A model generated the notes under the pieces. That model saw only the letters and a list, made by a program, of their open reading frames with translations, had not been told where the DNA came from and searched no databases. From NCBI GenBank assembly GCA_013698525.1, contig JACCSM010000257.1, forward strand, positions 1 through 6,346: a stretch of DNA of 6,346 nt, read 5' to 3'. Position numbers and translations under genes: made by a program. The DNA is from Rubrobacteraceae bacterium (GTDB lineage: Bacteria > Actinomycetota > Rubrobacteria > Rubrobacterales > Rubrobacteraceae). Within the stretch, counting starts at the first letter, position 1, and each line of letters starts with the position of its first letter. Shown piece by piece: positions 1-5,798 of this stretch.

Positions 1-78
1 GTCTTTGGAGCGCAGCCCCGCTTGGAGGCTCTCGCGCTCGTTTTCCGAAAGCGAACGTACAAATATTGGAGGTTTCAT
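1..78 (-). CDS. IS630-like transposase, N-terminal fragment (runs off left edge)
   Basis: The minus strand from the ATG at 78 stays open for 26 codons to the window edge. It encodes MKPPIFVRSLSENERESLQ followed by AGLRSKD. This opening resembles the start of the helix-turn-helix/winged-helix N-terminal domain of IS630-family (Tc1/mariner-like, DDE) transposases. They bind the element ends and move it by cut and paste, typically into TA dinucleotides. Only the first residues are visible, so neither the DNA-binding helices nor the DDE residues can be checked. No Shine-Dalgarno precedes the ATG. A TATAGT hexamer lies 7 bp upstream, suggesting a leaderless transcript. The gene lies on the same strand as, and directly downstream of, the truncated hydrolase, which fits an insertion into it. 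The family call rests on recognising this short N-terminus. Confidence 0.7.
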   Translation of the reverse strand, partial: MKPPIFVRSLSENERESLQAGLRSKD

Positions 79-85
79 GCGAACC

Positions 86-91
86 ACTATA
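86..91 (-). promoter_or_regulatory. Putative -10 box (TATAGT) of the IS transposase
   Basis: Read on the minus strand, TATAGT matches the -10 consensus at 5 of 6 positions. It is separated from the transposase ATG by 7 bp (79-85), so transcription would start at or next to the start codon. No convincing -35 hexamer sits 16-18 bp upstream and no ribosome binding site is present. Confidence 0.35.
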
Positions 92-155
92 ACTCATTAC
101 ACACAACCATCTCTGAGGATGCACTAGAGAAGAACTCTGTTGTGCCAGACGACCT

Positions 156-668
156 TCACTCCCAGGGGTGACGAACGTATACGAGTCCCTCACCCTCAGG
201 GTCCCTCTCCCGGTAGAGATAATCGTGCCAGGCACCCAATTTGGAGTAGGCGTACTCGAGGAAGTCCTTCGCCTTTGCTTCATCTTCGGCGTGCCTGTAG
301 ACGTAGAGGGCGGCCGTGGCGTGAATGGGCGGCTGGACCACGCCTGAAGTCTCGTGGTGTTCGGGAGCGTCGGGGCTTTCTTTGGCATGCCAGAAGTTCG
401 GTCCCGGAAAATAGCTCGTGTACTGGGGGTTGAAAACGAGTTGGGGCAAGAGACCGTTCTTCCATTGTGCTTCGAAGAGATGCCTGAGCTCCCTCGTTGC
501 GCGGTCCTGATCGTAGCGGCAGTAGCCGATGGCGGTGAACGCCGAGTCCCACGACCACTGGTGCGGATAGAGTCTTGGACCCGGCATCGTGTACTCACCG
601 GTCCAGTTGAAGTCAAGCACCGCCTTGGCCTGACGAACGAGCATGTCTTCTTTCATCCGTTGGGCCAT
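156..668 (-). pseudogene. Truncated GH63-type mannosylglycerate/glucosylglycerate hydrolase
   Basis: The 170 residues match the N-terminal part of the bacterial GH63 enzymes that hydrolyse mannosylglycerate or glucosylglycerate to sugar and glycerate in the cytoplasm (MgH of Thermus and Rubrobacter, GgH of mycobacteria). Supporting blocks are LYPHQWSWDSAF (33-44), QWKNGLLPQLVF (68-79), YFPGP (86-90), TSGVVQPPIHA (107-117) and the terminal HPWE (167-170). Relatives are about 420-450 residues long and continue from this point as W-E-S-G-M-D-N-S-P, where the Asp is the general acid. Here a TGA follows the Glu codon and IS DNA begins. The fragment therefore lacks the catalytic Asp, the C-terminal Glu and most of the (alpha/alpha)6 barrel, and should be inactive. 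The start at 668 is well supported by a strong Shine-Dalgarno. Neither other minus-strand frame after 156 restores homology, so this is not a simple frameshift. Which glycosylglycerate was the substrate cannot be told. Confidence 0.85.
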
Positions 669-675
669 GCTCTTG

Positions 676-684
676 TCCTCCCTT
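676..684 (-). promoter_or_regulatory. Strong Shine-Dalgarno fixing the hydrolase start
   Basis: On the minus strand AAGGGAGGA lies 7 nt before the ATG at 668. It fixes that start and contrasts with the divergent gene at 742, which has no ribosome binding site. Confidence 0.7.
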
Positions 685-727
685 GATCTGGTGTTTGCCG
701 TCCTCGAGCGGTTGGCGGTCGACTAGC

Positions 728-735
728 AGTATAAT
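728..735. promoter_or_regulatory. Overlapping bidirectional -10 element in the divergent spacer
   Basis: The 8-bp AGTATAAT reads TATAAT on the plus strand (730-735, perfect consensus) and TATACT on the minus strand (733 to 728, 5 of 6). The plus-strand hexamer ends 6 bp before the ATG at 742, placing the start site at or near that A (leaderless mRNA). The minus-strand hexamer would give a leader of roughly 50 nt carrying the hydrolase Shine-Dalgarno. No good -35 hexamer was found at 16-18 bp spacing in either direction. The TTGGCG at 712-717 is only 12 bp from the plus -10. Confidence 0.5.
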
Positions 736-741
736 GCCACC

Positions 742-1875
742 ATGACTGCACAAGAGAATCATGCGGATGTCCTGATTCTTTCGAGCGCAATAGGAAGCGG
801 CCACATGCGGGCTAGCGCGGCCGTGGTTCGTGGCGTGACGCTCCTCGACCCCGAGAGGACCTGCTCGATCGTGGACTTCCCTCATGAAGTCTCGCCCGGC
901 ATCGAGCGCCTGTTGCGCGACGCGTATCTGGAGTCTCTCAAGCTGTGGCCGACGGCGTACGGGAGGCTCTATCAGTCTTCTGGCACAGCCCAGCCAGGCT
1001 CTTACGTGAACTACATTCGGACGGCCGGCCTCAGGACCCTGGAACGCCTGGTTTCGAGCACCGGTGCACAGGCTCTTGTTGCGCCACACTTCTACGGCGC
1101 GGGGGTTCTCGGGGCCTACAAGGAGCAGAATCCAGAGAAGTTCAGCGCCGTGGTGTTGACAGACTACGTGCCGCATCCTATCGGGGTACCTTTGAATCTG
1201 GATCTCTACATCGTCGCCGACGATGCGGCGGCCGAAGTCGTGGCGAAGCTTGGCGTTCCCGAGGAGCGGATCCATCCGACTGGCATCCCCATAGATCCTA
1301 TCTTCGAGGAGCCGGTTGACCCTGGTCCGGCTCGCAAAGAGATACTGAATCTGGACGATGATGACCTACCCGTAGTGCTTGTGATGGGCGGGGGACTTGG
1401 CGGAGGGGAGTTGGAAGAGGTCGTATCGTTGCTGCTGGGGGCCAGCGAGGCCATGCACCTCGCCGTACTCTGCGGCTCGAACGAACGCTCCCGCACACGG
1501 CTGGAGAGCCTCGCGGAGCGGGGAGGGCACGAGGCTACCTTCCTCGCGTTCACGAACCGGGTCAGGGAACTCATGGCAGCAGGGTCTGTGCTCGTCACCA
1601 AACCGGGCGGTATGAGCTGTACGGAGGCCCTTGCTTCGAGGCTGCCCCAGGTTCTCTATCATCCCATACCTGGTCAGGAAGAGGACAACGCGGCGGCGAT
1701 CGTCCGCTACGGCGCCGGGGTCATGGTCCGTGAGACACCACAGATCCTGGGCCAGACGCTCAAGATCCTGACCAGCGCGGATCACAGGCGCACGATGGTC
1801 GAGGCGGCGAACGCCGCTCACAGGCCCCACTCAGCGCGTTCGGCAGCCTCCCTCATACTGGCTGGCCTGCCGTGA
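742..1875 (+). CDS. MGDG-synthase-family glycosyltransferase (GT28 type)
   Basis: This 377-residue protein has the two Rossmann-like halves of the GT28 family, in the MGDG synthase/UgtP group. These enzymes transfer a sugar from a UDP-sugar to diacylglycerol at the inner face of the membrane. The N-terminal acceptor domain (about 8-175) has a GSGH loop at 18-21 after a hydrophobic strand (VLILSSAIG) and the block VVLTDYVPHP (137-146). The C-terminal donor domain (about 208-365) has a glycine-rich loop VMGGGLGGG (214-222), TKPGGMSCTEAL (286-297) and PIPGQEEDNA (308-317), the nucleotide-sugar signatures of the family. There is no signal peptide or membrane helix, so it is probably a peripheral membrane protein. 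The ATG at 742 is chosen because it directly precedes the conserved N-terminus and sits 6 bp after a perfect TATAAT. It overlaps the deacetylase start by 4 bp (GTGA), so the two form an operon. Donor sugar and acceptor cannot be read from the sequence. Confidence 0.87.
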   Translation: MTAQENHADVLILSSAIGSGHMRASAAVVRGVTLLDPERTCSIVDFPHEVSPGIERLLRDAYLESLKLWPTAYGRLYQSSGTAQPGSYVNYIRTAGLRTLERLVSSTGAQALVAPHFYGAGVLGAYKEQNPEKFSAVVLTDYVPHPIGVPLNLDLYIVADDAAAEVVAKLGVPEERIHPTGIPIDPIFEEPVDPGPARKEILNLDDDDLPVVLVMGGGLGGGELEEVVSLLLGASEAMHLAVLCGSNERSRTRLESLAERGGHEATFLAFTNRVRELMAAGSVLVTKPGGMSCTEALASRLPQVLYHPIPGQEEDNAAAIVRYGAGVMVRETPQILGQTLKILTSADHRRTMVEAANAAHRPHSARSAASLILAGLP

Positions 1876-2708
1876 AACACCCCCGCGCCCACGTCTGGAA
1901 AGCCGCAGCCGCCACCGCCGTCGGCGGCGTGGCCGTGGCGGGTCTTCGAACCGCCACGGGCCGCCCGGTACGCTCGGCACCGACCCTGGCCGCAGCCGGA
2001 GCCGCGATGGCGGCCGGTGGGCTTATGGCCTACGAATGGCTCACGCCCCGCTCCTGGCTCTACGGCCCTGTGTTCTGGCACGCTCAAACCAGCGAGCGGG
2101 TGGTCGCCCTGACCTTCGACGACGGCCCTTGCCATCCCTACACGGGGCAACTGCTCGAAGTCCTGGACCGCGAGGGCATTAGGGCCACCTTCTTCCAGGT
2201 AGGCAACAACGTCGTGCGCGAGCCGAACCTCGCCGCCGAGGTCGCTTCTCAGCACGAGCTCGGCAACCATACGTTCACCCACCCGCACCTCGTGTGGAGC
2301 CGGCCTGGCACGGTAAGGGAAGAGTTGCTCAGAGGCCAGGAGGCCATCCACGAAGCCACGGGCACCCTACCGCGGCTCTTCCGCGTGCCCCACGGATGGT
2401 ATGGTCCGCAGGTGATCTCGGTGGCCGGAGATCTCGGGATGAGGTGCGTGGGCTGGTCGGTAATGGCCTGGGATTGGGACCGTCCTCCCTCGGATGTCAT
2501 CCAACGCCGGATATTGCACGGCGTCAGCCCAGGCGGTGTTACTTTGCTACACGACGGTCAGGACACGGACGCTTTCCCGAAGGCCGACCGTTCCCACACC
2601 ATAGCGGCCGTCTCCGACATCATCAGCAGCCTCAAGGCGAGCGGGTACGGCTTTCTCACCCTTCCTGAGCTGATGGAACTCGGCGCGCGTGAACGCGAGC
2701 CTAACTGA
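1872..2708 (+). CDS. Membrane-anchored polysaccharide deacetylase (NodB/CE4 family)
   Basis: This 278-residue protein has a NodB homology domain from about 76 to 265, a metal-dependent fold that removes N- or O-acetyl groups from sugars. All main CE4 motifs are visible. Motif 1 is TFDDGP (81-86), with D83 the likely base and D84 a metal ligand. Motif 2 is HTFTH (133-137), with H133 and H137 the metal ligands. Motif 3 is RVPHGW (171-176), with His where Tyr is common. A Trp/Asp block WDWD (200-203) stands in the motif 4 position. Motif 5 is LLHDG (225-229). Before the domain, a basic start is followed by two short Ala/Gly-rich hydrophobic segments (about 11-25 and 36-54) separated by an Arg-containing loop. 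This suggests a membrane anchor or hairpin rather than a cleaved signal. The GTG start overlaps the upstream TGA and has no clear ribosome binding site, indicating translational coupling to the glycosyltransferase. The substrate is unknown; the context favours the upstream gene's glycolipid product, and peptidoglycan or another glycan is the alternative. Confidence 0.87.
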   Translation: MKHPRAHVWKAAAATAVGGVAVAGLRTATGRPVRSAPTLAAAGAAMAAGGLMAYEWLTPRSWLYGPVFWHAQTSERVVALTFDDGPCHPYTGQLLEVLDREGIRATFFQVGNNVVREPNLAAEVASQHELGNHTFTHPHLVWSRPGTVREELLRGQEAIHEATGTLPRLFRVPHGWYGPQVISVAGDLGMRCVGWSVMAWDWDRPPSDVIQRRILHGVSPGGVTLLHDGQDTDAFPKADRSHTIAAVSDIISSLKASGYGFLTLPELMELGAREREPN

Positions 2709-4806
2709 CTAGGAACTCGTACTCGTTGGAGTGTGGTCTCTCTTCCCCGAAGAGTCTTAGCCTGAGTACGGCGGGACCCGGAGCAGGGAGTGTGGCCACG
2801 GCTTCCCCGACTCTCACCACGCAGTCCTTCGGTACGCTCGTCTCTCCTCCGCCACGGACCGCTGTGGAATCCCCAACGAGCAGTTCCCAGTCCCAACTTA
2901 CCCGATCCAGCTTCAGTAAGAGGTCGTTGACAATGAAAATAGGCAGCGAGATCCTTTCGCCGACCCCGTAGCGTTCCTTCGGGTACTCGGCACAGATCAA
3001 AACCGGCCTCATCGCCACGAGGAGCGTTTCGTAGGCCATCTTGGGCCTGCGTCGCCAGTCGACGACGGACCAGGACACCGCTGGTGCTGGATCGTTTAGC
3101 ATAAAGGCGAAGGTCCCCCCCGTCGGCCTGTACTTGCGCCGCCGGAACAGCTCCGTAGCGTGTTTCAGTACCTCGGCCTGGTAACGCTGGCTCTCGCTTA
3201 CGAAAGCCGTGCGGTCTCCCCTCCACAGGACGTAGCGGGCCATGCGCTGGACTTGGAGGCGATAGTTCAGCGTGAGATCGCTCCAATCGGGCGGTGTCCC
3301 TGTGGGCCAGATCTCCTGGAGCGATTCGGGATCTGGCAGCGCCTGTGCCCCGTACTCTGTAGGCAGCCGCGAGAGTCCTGGAAAGACCTTCACGACCCAC
3401 TCCAGGTCCCTGAATCTCCCGTAGTACCAGCCGAAGTAGAGATGGTTTGTAGTCAAGGGGTGGCCCGCCGCATCTATTACGGGCCTTGTGTCGTCCTCCT
3501 CCGAAATCGCACGCACCACCGCAGGGTCGAGGACCCGCCGCTGCCAGAGCATCCATCGCGGGGAGGCCACCTCAGCTACAGTGCGCATAAGTCCGAGTGG
3601 GCTCCACTTCTCGGGGGGCGCCACAAAGAAAGGTTCATCGTGCGCCAGATAGACTCCCACGCAGGGATTGCCGCGCAGGATTCGCGCCATCTCCCCGGCC
3701 TGGGTGACGGCTGGCCCGAGGATGCTCCGCCTGTGCGTCCACTGCAGAGGGAAATCCTGAAGCACGAGAAGCCCGAGCTCGTCACAGGCCTCATAGAACC
3801 CTTCGTCCGCCACGTGGGCGTGGACCCTGACGGCGTTCATGCCGGCCTCACGCACCATGGAGGCGTCCGCGCGACGTAGCTCCTTCGTCGCCCTGGCAGG
3901 GTAGGCGTCGGAGGGCAGGTAGTTGATCCCACGCAGGAAGATACGCTCGCCGTTGAGGTAGACTGTCCAGTCCCGCAACTCTACGGTACTTGCGCCGAAA
4001 CGCGCCCGCTCTTCTGCCCCGGCACACGACAGTACCATCTCGTACAGCGCCTGCTCGCCCCTGTCCCACGTCGACCAGACTCGTACGTCAGGAACGTGGA
4101 AGCCGATGTCGACGCGGTTCTCCCCCTCCTCGACCTGGACCTCCCTCTCGAACTCGACGCCCAGGGCCTCGAAACCGAGCGGCCGCACCCGACCGACCAG
4201 CCTGGCGCGCGTGCTGCACCTGGAGTAGAGGTCTACATGCGCCGCGCCACACCCGGTGTGGTCAGCCGCGGCCGCGAGGGACCGGATGCGCACCCCCCCA
4301 TCGAGCTCGAGTCTGACCTCTTTGAAGATGCCACCGGGATTTATGTGGGGGGCCATACCGTCCCACATGGCCCATACGCCCCCGATGGTCTTACGATCGT
4401 TCTCCTCCGACTCTTCGGGACTGAAAACCTCTACGAGCAGGTCGTTCTCGCCTTCGGTGACGACTATGTCGGTGATGTCGTACTCGAACGCGGAGAAGTA
4501 TCCCTCGTGGTCGCCCAGGAAGACGCCGTTGAGCCAGACCCGCGCCGCATAGTAAACGCCCTCGAATCGGAGCGACACCATCGCTCCCACAGGAGGTCTC
4601 CGGTGCGCAAACCGGCACCGGTACAGTACGAATCCCTCATAAGTCGCGAAGGCATCTTCGAGCTGCCAATGCCAGGGGACGCGAATCGGTGACCAGGCGC
4701 GTCTCATTCTTGCTGCTTCGTTGGCGCCTTCGAGCGGAGCTGCGATGGGTACGGCTTCCCAATCCTCGAGGGTCTGCAAAATACCATGGGCACTCGTCGG
4801 TCGCAT
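2701..4806 (-). CDS. Glycoside hydrolase family 2 beta-glycosidase
   Basis: This 701-residue protein has the GH2 order: an N-terminal jelly-roll sugar-binding domain (about 38-170, with VPWHWQ and VWLNGVFLGDHEGYFSAFEYDIT), an Ig-like domain (about 171-278), and a TIM barrel from NGERIFLRGINYLPSD (285-300) to about 600. A small beta-rich C-terminal segment follows (about 601-701). GH2 enzymes are retaining exo-glycosidases. E484 in PTEYGAQ fits the nucleophile block (S/T-E-F/Y-G-x-Q in beta-mannosidase-like members). E391 in AHDEP fits the acid/base position, but the usual Asn before it is Asp. No signal peptide is seen, so it is probably cytoplasmic and acts on imported oligosaccharides or glycosides. 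It is somewhat shorter than typical GH2 beta-mannosidases (800 or more residues). The ATG at 4806 is the first start after an in-frame stop and lacks a Shine-Dalgarno; M34 is a possible later start. Its 3' end overlaps the convergent deacetylase by 8 bp. The substrate (mannoside, galactoside, glucuronide or other) is not assignable. Confidence 0.87.
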   Translation of the reverse strand: MRPTSAHGILQTLEDWEAVPIAAPLEGANEAARMRRAWSPIRVPWHWQLEDAFATYEGFVLYRCRFAHRRPPVGAMVSLRFEGVYYAARVWLNGVFLGDHEGYFSAFEYDITDIVVTEGENDLLVEVFSPEESEENDRKTIGGVWAMWDGMAPHINPGGIFKEVRLELDGGVRIRSLAAAADHTGCGAAHVDLYSRCSTRARLVGRVRPLGFEALGVEFEREVQVEEGENRVDIGFHVPDVRVWSTWDRGEQALYEMVLSCAGAEERARFGASTVELRDWTVYLNGERIFLRGINYLPSDAYPARATKELRRADASMVREAGMNAVRVHAHVADEGFYEACDELGLLVLQDFPLQWTHRRSILGPAVTQAGEMARILRGNPCVGVYLAHDEPFFVAPPEKWSPLGLMRTVAEVASPRWMLWQRRVLDPAVVRAISEEDDTRPVIDAAGHPLTTNHLYFGWYYGRFRDLEWVVKVFPGLSRLPTEYGAQALPDPESLQEIWPTGTPPDWSDLTLNYRLQVQRMARYVLWRGDRTAFVSESQRYQAEVLKHATELFRRRKYRPTGGTFAFMLNDPAPAVSWSVVDWRRRPKMAYETLLVAMRPVLICAEYPKERYGVGERISLPIFIVNDLLLKLDRVSWDWELLVGDSTAVRGGGETSVPKDCVVRVGEAVATLPAPGPAVLRLRLFGEERPHSNEYEFLVS

Positions 4807-4812
4807 GGGAAC

Positions 4813-4818
4813 AGCGTA
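4813..4818 (-). promoter_or_regulatory. Weak candidate -10 (TACGCT) of the GH2 gene
   Basis: On the minus strand TACGCT keeps only the TAnnnT frame of actinobacterial -10 boxes. It ends 6 bp before the GH2 ATG at 4806, the same geometry as the TATAAT before 742. There is no Shine-Dalgarno, so a leaderless start is possible. The hexamer match is weak on its own. Confidence 0.2.
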
Positions 4819-4824
4819 ACACCA

Positions 4825-4843
4825 AGCATTTCAGCATTTCAGC
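4825..4843. repeat. Tandem octamer repeat upstream of the GH2 gene
   Basis: AGCATTTC occurs twice in direct tandem, followed by AGC (2.4 copies), 19-37 bp before the GH2 ATG. It lies between the start codon and the palindrome at 4872-4883. It could be a direct-repeat protein-binding site, but a short chance slippage repeat is just as likely. Confidence 0.4.
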
Positions 4844-4871
4844 TTTTTCTTGCCGACGGCTGATACCGAGT

Positions 4872-4883
4872 CCGTTCGAACGG
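4872..4883. promoter_or_regulatory. 12-bp perfect palindrome, candidate operator
   Basis: CCGTTCGAACGG is a perfect palindrome with a central CG step, 66-77 bp upstream of the GH2 start and downstream of the acetolactate decarboxylase stop. Palindromes with a central CG are typical of LacI-family operators, which often control glycosidase genes. No such regulator lies in the window, so the assignment is inferred. Confidence 0.4.
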
Positions 4884-4887
4884 GAGC

Positions 4888-4906
4888 GTGCCCGTGCTGC
4901 GGGCAC
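4888..4906. terminator. GC-rich hairpin between acetolactate decarboxylase and GH2 gene
   Basis: GTGCCCG and CGGGCAC form a perfect 7-bp stem around a 5-nt loop, starting 58 nt downstream of the acetolactate decarboxylase stop on the minus strand. No T-run follows on the minus strand, so it is not a classic intrinsic terminator. It could be a weak or factor-assisted terminator or a leader structure of the GH2 transcript. Confidence 0.3.
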
Positions 4907-4963
4907 ACCGACGCCTTCCCATACGTCATTCTCTAGCCTCGAGTGGTAGGAGTGGGCTGTGCG

Positions 4964-5749
4964 CTACTCTCTTTCGATGCGGTCCAACGTCTCCCCTTTT
5001 GCAGCCGATTGGTCTAGTGTAGGCAGGCCAACATCTGGTGGAAGCTCGAGCCGGAGGTCGCCTTCGCGGTCGATATAGAGCTCGCCGCGAGCCAGCGTGC
5101 ATCCGAGCACGTGACCACCGGCGCTCCTGTCTGCGGTGATGAAGTGGAAGTGGTAGCCGGAGACGTTCAGACCCTGCGCGTAATCGGGAAACCGGAAGCC
5201 GACGAGACTACCCGAGACGCCGCGAAGCTCGAAGGTGGGTTGGTTCGCGACGACCTCTACGAGGGGTGGGTAGGGCTTGTGTTGGCGGGGCACACTGCGT
5301 GTCTTGACGTATTCGAAGCGTCCGTCCACCCTGATAGCGCAGCACACGGCACTACCACCGATGACCCCGTCCAGGTAGTCGCAGAGAACCTCGAAGTCCA
5401 CCGGTGTGGAAAGCGTTTGGGCCACGTCAGGCTCGAAGACGGTTACTACGGCGAAAGGGGTCCTCGTCTTTCTGTCGACAGGATGAGCCTTCCCGTCCGC
5501 CTTTACCTGGTAGAAGCTGCCGTCCAGGCAGATCATCTCTCCGTCGAGGGCGTCGAGCGTGCCCAGACCGAAATCTCCGCGAGCCCCGAGTTCGGCGAAG
5601 CTGACGTCGCCCTCGTATTTTCCCTCCAGCAAGGCGTCGACGGTCGAAGTCTGGAACAGCGTGTGATGGAGACGATGGTTCTCTCCCAGATCCTGCTCTC
5701 TAAGGTACTCGACGTGCAACGCACCCACCAGCGCGCCATCGATAGGCAT
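4964..5749 (-). CDS. budA: Alpha-acetolactate decarboxylase
   Basis: This cytoplasmic-looking enzyme (261 residues from the chosen start) converts (S)-2-acetolactate to (R)-acetoin and CO2 (EC 4.1.1.5), diverting pyruvate-derived acetolactate from valine/leucine synthesis to acetoin. Family signatures are clear: HHTLFQTSTVDALLEGKYEG near the N-terminus, GDFGLGTLDALDGEM (58-72) with the conserved Glu at 71, KTRSVPRQHKPYPPL with the conserved Arg region, and GYHFHF plus GGHVLGC. The three His at 200, 202 and 213 match the zinc ligands. Length is normal for the family. The AAAGGGG ribosome binding site directly abuts an ATG at 5758 but lies 9 nt from the ATG at 5749, so the latter is preferred; 5758 would add Met-Ser-Leu. 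No acetolactate synthase or acetoin dehydrogenase gene is adjacent, so the substrate must come from enzymes encoded elsewhere. It lies just downstream of an IS end on the same strand. The symbol budA (alsD in Bacillus) follows family usage. Confidence 0.93.
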   Translation of the reverse strand: MPIDGALVGALHVEYLREQDLGENHRLHHTLFQTSTVDALLEGKYEGDVSFAELGARGDFGLGTLDALDGEMICLDGSFYQVKADGKAHPVDRKTRTPFAVVTVFEPDVAQTLSTPVDFEVLCDYLDGVIGGSAVCCAIRVDGRFEYVKTRSVPRQHKPYPPLVEVVANQPTFELRGVSGSLVGFRFPDYAQGLNVSGYHFHFITADRSAGGHVLGCTLARGELYIDREGDLRLELPPDVGLPTLDQSAAKGETLDRIERE

Positions 5750-5758
5750 TAGGCTCAT

Positions 5759-5765
5759 CCCCTTT
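5759..5765 (-). promoter_or_regulatory. Ribosome binding site deciding the decarboxylase start
   Basis: AAAGGGG on the minus strand leaves no spacing to the ATG at 5758 but 9 nt to the ATG at 5749, which favours the second start codon. Confidence 0.55.
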
Positions 5766-5798
5766 CGTAACTATCAAGCCTAAGCTTGCGTTTTAACC

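Larger units (their letters stand above)
1..155 (-). mobile_element. End of an IS630-like insertion sequence interrupting a hydrolase gene
   Basis: Homology to the GH63-type hydrolase stops at about position 156 and a transposase start follows at 78, so the element's 5' end lies in the 77 bp between them. This spacer is visibly more AT-rich than its surroundings around 60-135. The exact terminus is unresolved. A TA dinucleotide at 125-126 (within CTAG) is a possible target duplication for an IS630 element. However, the hydrolase frame has already ended at 156, so the boundary may lie nearer 155. The other end is outside the window, so terminal repeats and target duplication cannot be compared. 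Confidence 0.6.

Noticed and set aside
156..668. A frameshift or sequencing error as the cause of the short hydrolase
   Set aside because: The other two minus-strand frames downstream of 156 give no hydrolase-like residues such as S-G-M-D-N-S-P, and a transposase start follows, so insertion explains the data better.
736..744. GCCACCATG before the glycosyltransferase start, identical to a eukaryotic Kozak core
   Set aside because: The surroundings are clearly bacterial (TATAAT 6 bp upstream, GTGA operon overlap), so the match is coincidental.
613..1275. 220-codon minus-strand frame overlapping the divergent spacer and the glycosyltransferase
   Set aside because: It runs across the promoter and through conserved glycosyltransferase sequence and resembles no known protein.
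4096..4692. 198-codon open frame on the plus strand inside the GH2 gene
   Set aside because: Its product is low-complexity and matches nothing recognised. It is antisense to a well-supported GH2 domain and typical of high-GC shadow frames.
5111..5752. 213-codon open frame on the plus strand opposite acetolactate decarboxylase
   Set aside because: It is fully antisense to a gene with conserved zinc-site motifs, has no recognisable domain, and is explained by codon bias.
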